Positions 25,904 through 34,149 of a stretch of 36,534 nt of DNA are shown here, in pieces. The translations under genes were made by a program, and so were the position numbers. The stretch spans positions 13,193-49,726 of the forward strand of contig NZ_JALCYY010000036.1 in NCBI RefSeq assembly GCF_022690685.1. The letters run 5' to 3'. Position 1 is the stretch's first letter, and every line of letters starts with the position of its first letter. The notes beneath the pieces were generated by a model that was given only the letters and a program-made list of their open reading frames with translations, had not been told where the DNA came from and did no database searches. This DNA is from Anaeromyxobacter terrae (GTDB lineage Bacteria > Myxococcota > Myxococcia > Myxococcales > Anaeromyxobacteraceae).

Positions 25904-27115
25904 TCAGCCGCCGCGCGCCCCCGCGAGCGCGCTCGCCTCGAGCGAGCGGCGCGCGCGCCGGAGCGCGCCCCACATCTTCTCCGGCGCGACCGACCTCGCG
26001 AGCCCGCGCGCCGCGCGGAACGCCTCCTCCGCCGCGACCGCCGTGCCGGCGCGGAGCGACGGCGCCTGCAGCCGGACGCTGCACGTCTCGCGGCGGTCCC
26101 AGGCCCAGTCCAGCTTGTAGGCCTCGGTGCCCCGCAGGAAGTCGTAGTCGGTGAGCCCGCGCGCGTAGGCGTCCGCGACCGTGCGCCCGACCAGCACGAC
26201 GCCCGGGCTCCGCGCCGACCAGGCCGGGTCGTAGCCGGACTGGTAGTAGAAGAAGCGGCGGCCCACCTCGAGCCCGTAGACCGCGGCGATCGCGTCGCGG
26301 CCGACGAAGAGGCGGTACATCCGCAGCCAGCCGCGCGCGGCGAGGAGCGGAGCCACCTCGCGGTGGAACTCCTCGACCGGGCCGGGCGGGATGCCGGAGG
26401 AGCCGCCCTCGACCTCCCAGCGGAGCCGGTGCAGCCGCAGGAAGTCCTCCATCGCGGCGGCCGCGTCGCCCGCGGCGGCGATCTCGATCCGGAACCCCGG
26501 CTGCTTCTCCAGCCAGCGGACCCGCCGCACGTAGGTCTCGCGGCGGCGGATCCTGGCGAGGTGCTCCTCGAAGGTCCCGCGCACGACGAACCCCGGACAG
26601 ACGAAGCCCCGCTCCACCTGCGCGCGCACGCCACGCGCCGTCATGGCCGCCCGCAGGGCGGCGACGGTCGGCGAGCCGCAGGGGAGGTCCTCGAGGTCGA
26701 GCACGTCCCACGCCGCCGCCCCCGCCGCGAGCGCGCGGGCGAACGCCTCGCGCGCCGCCCCCGCGTACTCGGGGAGCGCGAGCACGTCGAGGCCATCCGC
26801 GCCGGTGAGGCCGTTCCCGAGGAGTCCCCAGCGCCGCTCGCCCACGAGCCCCGGGCGCCCCGAGAGCACGAGCAGGCCGGCGAGGCGCGCGGCGCGGTCG
26901 CGGGCCTCCAGGAGCCAGAGCGGCCGGCGCGCGGCGAAGCAGCGGTGGAAGGTGTGGAGCCACTCCCAGGAGAGGAAAGGCGACGGCGCCTGGGCGGCGT
27001 CGAAGAGCGCGCTCCACTCCTCCTTCAGCGCGGCGAGGCGCGCCGGCTCGCGGTGCTCGACGACCGTGAGGACGCCGGCGCGCTCCGCGGCCGGCCCTGG
27101 CATCGTGGACGTCAC
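25904..27115 (-). CDS. FemAB-like GNAT-fold transferase, copy 1
   Basis: 403 residues with two GNAT-like halves as in the FemAB/GNAT_6 group. The second half holds FLRLHRLRWEVEGGSSGIPP, ARGWLRMYRLFVG, IAAVYGLEVGRRFFYYQSGYDPAWSARSPGVVLVGRTVADAYARGLTDYDFLRGTEAYKLDW, the usual core of these enzymes. They transfer acyl or aminoacyl groups to a sugar or peptide. GTG start at 27115 overlaps the DegT stop by four bases (GTGA) and has GGGAGG seven bases upstream. Donor and acceptor unknown. Confidence 0.85.
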   Translation of the reverse strand: MTSTMPGPAAERAGVLTVVEHREPARLAALKEEWSALFDAAQAPSPFLSWEWLHTFHRCFAARRPLWLLEARDRAARLAGLLVLSGRPGLVGERRWGLLGNGLTGADGLDVLALPEYAGAAREAFARALAAGAAAWDVLDLEDLPCGSPTVAALRAAMTARGVRAQVERGFVCPGFVVRGTFEEHLARIRRRETYVRRVRWLEKQPGFRIEIAAAGDAAAAMEDFLRLHRLRWEVEGGSSGIPPGPVEEFHREVAPLLAARGWLRMYRLFVGRDAIAAVYGLEVGRRFFYYQSGYDPAWSARSPGVVLVGRTVADAYARGLTDYDFLRGTEAYKLDWAWDRRETCSVRLQAPSLRAGTAVAAEEAFRAARGLARSVAPEKMWGALRRARRSLEASALAGARGG

Positions 27116-28293
27116 TCGACCGCCTCCCTCACGCACCGCGCGAGATACGCCATGTCGTCGGGCTGCAGGTCCTGGTGCACCGGGAGCTCGAGCACGCGGC
27201 GCCGGAGCATCGCGACGTCCGGGAACGGCTCCTCCGGGCAGAGCGGGTGTCCGGTGCGCCAGAAGTCCACGGTCTCGATGCCGCGCGCGGCGAGCCGCGC
27301 CCCGACCGCCGCCTTGTCGTCGCAGAGGAGCGGGTAGAAGAGCGGGCTCGCGCCGGCGGGGAGCTCGGGGAAGACCGGCACCACCCGGTCGCGCAGCCGG
27401 CCGAGGAGGAGGAAGTAGTTGCGCCGGCGCGCCGCGACGATCGCGTCGGCGTCGAGGCGGCGGGCGATGAGCTCGGAGAGGGCGCTCATGCCGAGATCGA
27501 CGGTCGCGGGATCGAACGTCATGGTGCCGGTGGAGACCGGGCGCACGCCGGTCGCGCCGCGCACGTACGCGTACGCCCGCCGCGCCGCGCCGCGGAACGC
27601 CTCGCCGGCGTCGCCGAGCCGGAACGCGGCGTTCTGGAGGAGCGAGCCTGCGGCGTGGGAGAGCGTCGACGCGAGCGGCGCCGCCTCGGGCTGAGGGACG
27701 TCGCCGCGCACGTCGGGGTCGTTCACGACGAGCGCCCCGCCGTTCGGCACCGGGAGCGTCTTGTAGAAGCAGAAGATCCCGAGCGCGCCGACCGAGCCGA
27801 GCGGGCGCGTCCCCTCGGCGGCGAGCAGCGACAGCGCGCAGTCCTCCACCACCGGCAGGCCGTGCCGCCTTGCGATCGCCATCACGTCGTCCATCGGCTG
27901 CGCGAAGCCGGCGTAGTGGATGACGTAGAGCGCGCGGGTGCGCGGGCCGATCTTGGCCTCGAGGTCCTCGAGGTCGAGGCGCATGCGCGCGTCCACCCGC
28001 ACGAAGCGCGGGAGGACGCCGGCGGCGGCGAGCGCCCCCACCTCCACGCCGTGGTGGTACGCGGGGACGAGCACCTCGTGGCCCGGGAGCCCGAGGAGCT
28101 TCGCGCCGTGATAGACGGCGTTTCGCGCCAGGTAGAAGCGCGTCATGCGCTTCGCGCCGAACGGGAAGGCGGGCGGGCGGGAGGCTGCCAGGGGAGAGAG
28201 CATCCCCGGCCAGAGCGTCGGGAGGGCCGGGATGTAGCGCCTCCGCGCCTCTCGGGCGGTCGGCCAGGTCCGCGCCGCCATCGCTCGACTCAT
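27112..28293 (-). CDS. DegT/DnrJ/EryC1-family aminotransferase
   Basis: 393 residues, PLP-dependent sugar aminotransferase fold. Visible landmarks: VPAYHHGVEVGALAAAG, EDCALSLLAAEG (Asp151 for the PLP ring nitrogen), and CFYKTLPVPNGGALVV with the Schiff-base Lys178. Canonical sugar aminotransferases have a Glu-Gly-Gly at that point; here it is Asn-Gly-Gly, and the segment before the Lys is short, a known variant subgroup. It probably transfers an amino group to a nucleotide keto-sugar. ATG at 28293 overlaps the upstream FemAB stop by four bases, so FemAB, DegT and FemAB are coupled. Confidence 0.85.
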   Translation of the reverse strand: MSRAMAARTWPTAREARRRYIPALPTLWPGMLSPLAASRPPAFPFGAKRMTRFYLARNAVYHGAKLLGLPGHEVLVPAYHHGVEVGALAAAGVLPRFVRVDARMRLDLEDLEAKIGPRTRALYVIHYAGFAQPMDDVMAIARRHGLPVVEDCALSLLAAEGTRPLGSVGALGIFCFYKTLPVPNGGALVVNDPDVRGDVPQPEAAPLASTLSHAAGSLLQNAAFRLGDAGEAFRGAARRAYAYVRGATGVRPVSTGTMTFDPATVDLGMSALSELIARRLDADAIVAARRRNYFLLLGRLRDRVVPVFPELPAGASPLFYPLLCDDKAAVGARLAARGIETVDFWRTGHPLCPEEPFPDVAMLRRRVLELPVHQDLQPDDMAYLARCVREAVE

Positions 28294-29423
28294 CGCCACC
28301 ACGAGAGCGCCTCCTTCACGGCCGGGCGGACCCGGTGCTTCAACGTGTGCATGGCCCTGCCGGCGAAGGAGGGCCGGTAGACGTAGAGCCAGTCATGGGG
28401 AGCATGGGCCGGCGCCCACTCGCGCTTCCACTCCATGTCGGGGCCGAGGAAGTCGAACCGCGAGAACCCGCGCGCCTCGCACTCGGCGAGCACCTCCCGC
28501 TGGAGGAGCTGCCCCGGCGAGACCGTCCCGAGCCGCTCGTCGTACGCCGTCTTGGGCAGGTAGTAGACCCCCCGATGCACCACGCCGAGGTGCACCGCGA
28601 CGGCCCGCCCGTCGAGGGTGAGCGCGCGCAGGGCGAGCGCGCCGCGCGCGGCGGCGTCCCGCGCGATGCGCGCGTAGAACTGGATGAGGGGCTGGGCGAG
28701 CGCGATGGCGGTCCCGCCCTGCCCCTTCCAGCCGCTCGCCTCGAGCGCGAAGAACTCCGCGAGCGCCACGTCGAGCCCCTCGGCGCGGTCGATGCGCGCG
28801 AGCGCGACCGCGCCCATCTCGCCGAGCCGCCTCGCGCGGCGGCGCAGGTTCGCGCGGAACTTCGAGCTCGTGCGCTCCTCGGCGCCCCCGCCGAGCTCGA
28901 CGTACGGCGTGCGCAGCGACTCCCAGCGCCCCGTGAGGTGCCGGTCCGCGCGCGCGGCGGCCTCGAGCAGGACCGAGGTCGGCCCCTCGCGCGGGACGTC
29001 CCGCAGCATGAGCACGTCCCAGCGGACCCGGTCGCGCAGGTGCCCCCACAGCGCGGCGACTGCGCCCGGGGCGTCCTCGCCGAGTACCCATTCCACCCGG
29101 CAGGAGTGGTCGTTCGCGGGCGCGACGAGCCGCGTCACGCCACGCTCGCGCTCCACCAGGAGCGGAGCCATCCCGGCGGCCTGACCTGCGCGAGTGCGCG
29201 CGACGAGCACCCGCAGCGGGGCGTCGGGCGCGAAGGCGTCGAGCCAGGCGGAGATCCATTCGTGGCGGGCGAACGGGACGTCCACCGGCCCGCGCGCGAG
29301 CAGCGCGTTCCACTCGTCCCGGAGCGCGTCGAAGGCGGCCCGGCCCTGCAGCTCCTCGACGCGGTAGCGGGAGCCCGCGAGCTCGGGGGCGGGCGCGAGG
29401 AGGGTCTCGGCGCTCTGGCTCAA
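28290..29423 (-). CDS. FemAB-like GNAT-fold transferase, copy 2
   Basis: 377 residues, same fold family as the gene two places downstream but not closely similar. Core motifs: FRANLRRRARRLGEMG, FFALEASGWKGQGGTA, RALTLDGRAVAVHLGVVHRGVYYLPKTAYDERLGTVSPGQLLQREVLAECEARGFSRFDFLGPDMEWKREWAP. TTG start with GAGG five and AAGGAGG ten bases upstream; the frame is open further upstream but that part has no family content. It follows YvcK by 16 bp. Confidence 0.85.
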   Translation of the reverse strand: MSQSAETLLAPAPELAGSRYRVEELQGRAAFDALRDEWNALLARGPVDVPFARHEWISAWLDAFAPDAPLRVLVARTRAGQAAGMAPLLVERERGVTRLVAPANDHSCRVEWVLGEDAPGAVAALWGHLRDRVRWDVLMLRDVPREGPTSVLLEAAARADRHLTGRWESLRTPYVELGGGAEERTSSKFRANLRRRARRLGEMGAVALARIDRAEGLDVALAEFFALEASGWKGQGGTAIALAQPLIQFYARIARDAAARGALALRALTLDGRAVAVHLGVVHRGVYYLPKTAYDERLGTVSPGQLLQREVLAECEARGFSRFDFLGPDMEWKREWAPAHAPHDWLYVYRPSFAGRAMHTLKHRVRPAVKEALSWWR

Positions 29424-29439
29424 GGTGTCCTCGCCTCCT

Positions 29440-30450
29440 TCAGCGGACGCGCGCGATCGCGAGCAGCGCTCGCGCGAGCTTGCGGGGGTCGTGGCGCCCG
29501 CGCTCTCCCGCGGCGAGCAGGTCGGTGACCACCGGCACCGCGCCGGCGGCGTCGATCGCCGCGCGGTCGACCCGCACCGGTTCGGCACCCTCCCCGGAGT
29601 AGGCCGCCACCGTCTCCGCAGGGAGCGGGGGGCGCTGGGCGAGCGCCACGTCCACGACGTCGCCGAGGTGGCGCTGCACGGCGCGGACATGATCTGCGGC
29701 GTCGAGGCCGTCCGTCTCCCCGGCCTGGGTGAAGAGGTTCACGACGAGGACGCGCGTGGCCCCGGTCGTCCGGAGCGCCTCGGCGATGCCCGGCACGAGG
29801 AGCCCCGCGAGCACGCTCGAGTAGAGGCTGCCCGGCCCGAGCACGACCAGGTCCGCGGCGTGGATCGCCTCGATCGCCTCCGGGGACGCCCGCGCCGCGC
29901 CGGTGAGCCGCAGCGTCGCGACCCGGCCGTGCGCCGCCGCGATGGCGGTCTCGCCGCGCACGACGCGCCCGTCGTCGAGCTCCGCCACGAGCTCGACCGG
30001 CGTCGCCGTGGCGGGGACCACCCGGCCCCGCACGCCCAGCATCCCGGCGGCGGCGTCGACGGCCTGCCCGAAGTCGCCGAGCCGCTGCGCGAGCGCGGTG
30101 AGCACGAGGTTGCCGATGGTGTGCCCGGCGAGCTCGCCGCCCCCGTCGAACCGGTGCTGGAACACCGCCGCGAGCGGCGCGCCGGCCGCGAGCGCGACGA
30201 GGCAGTTGCGCACGTCCCCGGGCGCGGGCACGCCGTAGCGGCGCCTGAGCTCGCCGGAGCTCCCGCCGTCGTCCGCGGTCGTGACCACGGCGGTGAGATC
30301 CACCGAGCGCTCCTCGTCCTCCGGGTCGTCCTCCGCGGCGAGCCCCTCCAGGACGCGGGGCAGCCCGGTCCCGCCGCCCACCGCAGCGATGCGGATGGGC
30401 CGGGCGTCCGCCGCGCGCAGCGGCCGAGGGACGAGCTCCTCGAGCACCAT
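29440..30450 (-). CDS. yvcK: YvcK/CofD-like nucleotide-sugar-binding protein
   Basis: 336 residues. Diagnostic stretches: VGGGTGLPRVLEGL (24-37), TTADDGGSSGELRRRYGVPAPGDVRNCLVALA, GHTIGNLVLTAL and VLGPGSLYSSVLAGLLVPGIAEAL. YvcK binds UDP-GlcNAc and in Gram-positives adjusts cell-wall precursor flux and growth on gluconeogenic carbon. The usual neighbours (rapZ, whiA) are absent. Here it lies in an EPS operon and its ATG overlaps the sugar transferase stop by one base (TGATG), which suggests a role in sharing UDP-sugars between wall, LPS and EPS. This role is inferred. Confidence 0.9.
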   Translation of the reverse strand: MVLEELVPRPLRAADARPIRIAAVGGGTGLPRVLEGLAAEDDPEDEERSVDLTAVVTTADDGGSSGELRRRYGVPAPGDVRNCLVALAAGAPLAAVFQHRFDGGGELAGHTIGNLVLTALAQRLGDFGQAVDAAAGMLGVRGRVVPATATPVELVAELDDGRVVRGETAIAAAHGRVATLRLTGAARASPEAIEAIHAADLVVLGPGSLYSSVLAGLLVPGIAEALRTTGATRVLVVNLFTQAGETDGLDAADHVRAVQRHLGDVVDVALAQRPPLPAETVAAYSGEGAEPVRVDRAAIDAAGAVPVVTDLLAAGERGRHDPRKLARALLAIARVR

Positions 30451-31847
30451 CACTTCGCCCCCTTCCCGAGGAGCACCACCTTCGCGGTCGCGAGCAGGCA
30501 GACGAGGTCGAGGAACAGCGAGGCGTTCTTGATGTAGTAGAGATCGTACTCGAGCTTGCGGGCCTGCTCCTCCATCGTGGAGCCGTACCCGTACTTGAGC
30601 TGCGCCCACCCGGTGAGGCCCGGCTTCACGAGCTCGCGCAGCGTGAAGAGCGGGTAACGCACCTTCAGCTCCGAGAGGAACACCGGCCGCTCTGGCCTCG
30701 GGCCGACGAGGCTCATGTCGCCGCGGAGCACGTTCCAGAGCTGCGGCAGCTCGTCGAGCCGCGCGCGCCGCAGGTAGCGGCCCAGCGGCAGCACGCGGGG
30801 ATCCTGCTCGGTCGCCCAGACCGCGCCGTACTTCTCGGCGTCGCGGCGCATCGTGCGGAACTTCCACACGCGGTACGGCGTGCCGCTGCGCCCGGTCCGC
30901 TCCTGCGAGTAGAAGACCGGGCGCCCGTCGGAGAGCCAGATCGCGATCGCCGTGGCGAGCATGATCGGCGCCGCGGCGACGAGCATCACGAGCGACACCG
31001 CGAGGTCGAGCGCGCGCTTCGCGGTGCGCGTGCCGCGCGAGACGCGGAAGCCGTCGTCGAAGATGAGCGAGCTCGGCCGGACGAGCGACAGCGGGATGCG
31101 CTGCAGCGTCGCCTCGGCGAAGCCCACGTCGTCCACCACCCGCCGGCCGCGCGTGCGGAGCGTCAGGAGGTCGTCGATGGGCAGCCCCTCCCGCCGATCC
31201 TCCATCGCGACCACGACGATCTGGACGCGCTCGCGGCGCGCGACCTCGCCCAGGGAGCCCTCCAGGATCGCGTCGGCGGGGACCGCGGCCGGCGCGAGGG
31301 AGCGCTGTGGCCGCACGAACCCGACCGCCCGGTAGAGCCCGTCCGCCTCGCGCTCCATCGCGCGAGCGAGATCGCGGGCTCGCGCGCCCGTCCCGAGGAA
31401 GACGACCCGGGTCGGCGAGCCGACGACCGCCGGCATGAGTACGCGCGCGGCGATGACGCCGAATGCTCCGCCCGCCGCGGCGAGCACGAGCGAGCGGTGC
31501 AGCATCCACCCCGGCAGGAACAGATCGAGGGCGACGTCGGCCAGGGCGATGGCGATCGCCGCCACGCCGATCGCGCGCAGGAGGCGCCGGCCGTCGGAGC
31601 GGTCGCGCACCGCCGCGTGGAGATCGTAGAGATCGCCGAGGTAGAGCGCGCCCGCGAAGAACACCGAGGCGAGGGCGGCGCGCAGCACCGCCGGGTACAT
31701 CGGCGGCCCGCCCACGGCGCTCGTCGCCTGCGCGGCGACCGGACCGAGGGACGCGCCCGCGAGCAGCGCGAGCACGAGCACCGTCTCCTCGGCGAAGAAG
31801 TACGCCGCCTTGCGCGGCGAGAACCAATGGTTGAAGACCCGGACCAA
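30450..31847 (-). CDS. Polyprenyl glycosylphosphotransferase (initiating sugar transferase)
   Basis: 465 residues. Four or five N-terminal membrane helices, a central Rossmann-like CoA-binding-type domain (VVFLGTGARARDLARAM) and a C-terminal bacterial sugar transferase domain: KRALDLAVSLVMLVAAAP, VFYSQERTGRSGTPYRVWKFRTM, RRARLDELPQLWNVLRGDMSLVGPRPERP, KPGLTGWAQ. It transfers a sugar 1-phosphate to undecaprenyl phosphate, the first step of the repeat unit. A TTG start at 31847 is chosen from GGGGAGGGG just upstream. The 159 bp between it and the upstream cpsD-like gene hold several stable hairpins. Confidence 0.9.
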   Translation of the reverse strand: MVRVFNHWFSPRKAAYFFAEETVLVLALLAGASLGPVAAQATSAVGGPPMYPAVLRAALASVFFAGALYLGDLYDLHAAVRDRSDGRRLLRAIGVAAIAIALADVALDLFLPGWMLHRSLVLAAAGGAFGVIAARVLMPAVVGSPTRVVFLGTGARARDLARAMEREADGLYRAVGFVRPQRSLAPAAVPADAILEGSLGEVARRERVQIVVVAMEDRREGLPIDDLLTLRTRGRRVVDDVGFAEATLQRIPLSLVRPSSLIFDDGFRVSRGTRTAKRALDLAVSLVMLVAAAPIMLATAIAIWLSDGRPVFYSQERTGRSGTPYRVWKFRTMRRDAEKYGAVWATEQDPRVLPLGRYLRRARLDELPQLWNVLRGDMSLVGPRPERPVFLSELKVRYPLFTLRELVKPGLTGWAQLKYGYGSTMEEQARKLEYDLYYIKNASLFLDLVCLLATAKVVLLGKGAK

Positions 31848-31880
31848 GTCCCCTCCCCGTCCAACCCCGACCGCCCAATC

Positions 31881-31999
31881 CGGCGCGTCCGCGCGCCGGC
31901 CAGGACCCTGGCCACCGTCCCCAGGGCCACGACGCACCGTCGTGGCCGCCCCCCTTCCTCGCGCCCTCCCCCGCCGCCTCCAGCGGCGAGGGAGGGCGC
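31881..31999 (-). other. Array of four hairpins inside the EPS operon
   Basis: Moving with transcription from the cpsD-like stop: a 10-bp perfect stem 31990-31999/31961-31970 with an inner 5-bp stem (31973-31977/31983-31987); a perfect 10-bp stem GGCCACGACG/CGTCGTGGCC with CAC loop (31925-31947); GGCCAGG/CCTGGCC (31898-31913); and CGGCGCG/CGCGCCG (31881-31898), the last two sharing base 31898. The first begins seven bases after the stop. No T tract. It may stop most transcripts, protect the upstream mRNA 3' end, or both. Confidence 0.65.
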
Positions 32000-32006
32000 T
32001 CCTCCC

Positions 32007-32741
32007 CTACCCCACGCGGCGCCCGGCGATCGGCGGCGCGGCCTCGCCGGGGCCGCCGTACAGCCAGCGCCCGTGCGCCACCGACTCCGGATCGACGTCG
32101 TTCAGCACCACGCCGGCGGCGCGATCGCCGAGGGACTCGAGCGCGAGCCGCACGACCTGGCGCGGCGTCGCGCCGGCGCGCACGACGAGGACGGCCGCGT
32201 CGGCCGCCCCCGCGAGCCGCTCGCCGTCCGAGAAGGCGAGCGCCGGCGGCGCGTCGAGGACGACGAGATCGTACGCGGCGCGCAGCTGCTCCACGAGCGC
32301 CGCGGTGCGCGGGTGGCGGATCGCCGTCACCGGGTCGCGCACCTCGCCCGCGCACAGCACCGACAGCATGCCGACCCGCACGACGGCCTGGGACAGCTCG
32401 GCCGTGCCGTCGAGCACCTCGGCGACCCCGGCGCGGGGCGCGAGCCCGAACAGGCTCGCCAGCGACGGCCGCCGGAGATCCGCGTCGACGAGCACCACGG
32501 CGCGGCCCTCCTGCGCGGCGATGAGCGCCAGGTTGGCCGCGGTGGTGGTGCGCCCCTCGCCGCGGCTCGCGCTCGTCACGGCGACGACGCGCATCGCGCG
32601 GCGCGCCGCGAGGCGGGCGAGGCGCTGGTAGAGCACGCGGTACTGGTCCGCCGCGGGCGAGTCCGGCGCGGCGAGCGCGACGAGCTTCTTCTCCGGCGCG
32701 GCGGCGGGGTGGGTTGCCTGAAGGGTCTCGGCAGGGATCAT
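32007..32741 (-). CDS. CpsD/CapB-like ATPase (BY-kinase type) with altered Walker A
   Basis: 244 residues, P-loop ATPase of the MinD/BY-kinase group that partners Wzz proteins. Walker A' VVLVDADLRRPSL (Asp86, Asp88) and Walker B LVVLDAPPAL (Asp163) are normal. Walker A reads SASRGEGRTTTAANLAL: the invariant Lys (GxGKTT) is Arg64, encoded CGC. The C-terminus has one Tyr (228) and no tyrosine cluster. So either this is an unusual but active ATPase, or a structural partner without kinase activity. ATG at 32741 with GGAGG nine bases upstream. 31 bp downstream of Wzz. Confidence 0.85.
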   Translation of the reverse strand: MIPAETLQATHPAAAPEKKLVALAAPDSPAADQYRVLYQRLARLAARRAMRVVAVTSASRGEGRTTTAANLALIAAQEGRAVVLVDADLRRPSLASLFGLAPRAGVAEVLDGTAELSQAVVRVGMLSVLCAGEVRDPVTAIRHPRTAALVEQLRAAYDLVVLDAPPALAFSDGERLAGAADAAVLVVRAGATPRQVVRLALESLGDRAAGVVLNDVDPESVAHGRWLYGGPGEAAPPIAGRRVG

Positions 32742-32772
32742 CGGTCCATTCCTCCGATCGATTACGCGCAAG

Positions 32773-34134
32773 TCAGGAAGCCCGCCCGATGCGGGGAATC
32801 GCGGCGAGCACGGGGACGCCCAGCGTCGCGGCGTCCTCGGGCCCGCGCATCGACGCGTCCAGCCACTCGGCGAGCCCCGCGGCCCCGAGCCCCAACGCGA
32901 TCGCGGCGAGCACCGCGATCCACAGGAGCTTGGGCCGGTCGGGCGAGGCCGGCAGCCGCGGCGCGACCGGCGACTCCACCATCCGGAACATGGTCGGCTG
33001 GTCCGCCGCGAGGAGCTGCTCGGCCGCCGCCGCGTCCGCGCGCCGCGAGAGGCTCGAGGCGTACTTCGCGCGCAGCACCTCGTACTCCCGGGACTGGTTC
33101 GCGAGCGCCTGGCCCCAGCGCGGCGCCGCGTCGATCCGCTTCTGGTAGGTGGCCATCTCGTTGCGGAGCGAGGCGATCTGCTCCTCGTGCGCGCGCACCT
33201 CGTCGTCGATGCGCGCGAGGTGACCCTGCACGCGCTCCTTCTGGAACTTCTCGAACGCGCCGTCGCGCTGGGAGAGCGCCTCCTGGAACTCGCGCCGCGC
33301 GCGCTTCACGTCGGGATGATCCGGCCCGTAGGCCGCCTCGGCCGCGTTGAGGCGCCGCAGCGCGGCATCGAGGCCGGCCTCGGCGAGCCCGGGGCCGCTC
33401 GGGCCCTCCGGGATCGACGAGAGCACCTCTCCGCGCCGCCGCTGCGCGTCGGCGATCGCGCCGAGCCGCATCTCGATCTGGCTCTGCGCGCGCCCCACCG
33501 CGCGGGCGTTGTCCTCCACCAGCTCGGGGAGCTCCGTCGTGTGCTGCACCTTGAAGGCGAGGAGCTTCTTCTCCTGCTCGCCGAGCTGCTTGCCCATGTC
33601 GTCGACCTGGCGGTCGAGCGTCTCGCGGAGGCTCCGCGCCTGCGCCTCGAGCACCTGCCGCGTGAGCTCCCCGTAGTACTTCGGCAGGAGCTCGGCAGCC
33701 CGGGCGACCTTCTCGGCATCGCGGCCGCGCACCTCCACCACGAAGAGGAGCGCGGGCGCGCCGGCGGGGACCTCCCCCTCCAGCCGGACCTCCACGTTCC
33801 GCCGCATCTTGAGGAGCGCCTCGTCCATGTTGCCGCGGAGGTCAGGGAAGAAGTCGGTCTCCTTGATCACCCGCTCGAGCACCGGGCGGGCGAGGATTCC
33901 GTGCTTGATGGTCCGCATCCGATCCTCGAACGGCGTGCCGTTCTGGGCCGGGAAGAAGTCGAGCCCCAGCCGCCGCGGCTCTATCTGGACGACCGAGGTG
34001 GCGGAGTACTCCGAGGGGACGCCGAGCGCGAGCGCGACTCCGACGACGAGCACCGCGCCCGCGACGACGAGCGCGAGGAGCCGGCGGCGCCGCAGCGCCG
34101 CGAGGAGATCCTGCAGGGTGTAGGTCCGTTCCAT
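32773..34134 (-). CDS. Wzz-family chain-length determinant
   Basis: 453 residues. Membrane helix 1 (about 19-38), a Wzz domain after it (PSEYSATSVVQIEPRR), a long coiled-coil periplasmic region (about 150-370), and helix 2 (about 403-423) followed by a short cytoplasmic tail (GPEDAATLGVPVLAAIPRIG). It is a polysaccharide co-polymerase that sets chain length and links polymerase to export. The kinase domain is a separate protein (the next gene). ATG with AGGAAGG four bases upstream. Confidence 0.9.
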   Translation of the reverse strand: MERTYTLQDLLAALRRRRLLALVVAGAVLVVGVALALGVPSEYSATSVVQIEPRRLGLDFFPAQNGTPFEDRMRTIKHGILARPVLERVIKETDFFPDLRGNMDEALLKMRRNVEVRLEGEVPAGAPALLFVVEVRGRDAEKVARAAELLPKYYGELTRQVLEAQARSLRETLDRQVDDMGKQLGEQEKKLLAFKVQHTTELPELVEDNARAVGRAQSQIEMRLGAIADAQRRRGEVLSSIPEGPSGPGLAEAGLDAALRRLNAAEAAYGPDHPDVKRARREFQEALSQRDGAFEKFQKERVQGHLARIDDEVRAHEEQIASLRNEMATYQKRIDAAPRWGQALANQSREYEVLRAKYASSLSRRADAAAAEQLLAADQPTMFRMVESPVAPRLPASPDRPKLLWIAVLAAIALGLGAAGLAEWLDASMRGPEDAATLGVPVLAAIPRIGRAS

Positions 34135-34149
34135 TCGTCCTTCCTCTTC

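Noticed and set aside
31497..33350. 617-codon plus-strand frame across the cpsD and sugar transferase genes
   Set aside because: Antisense to recognised genes on the other strand, with no domain.
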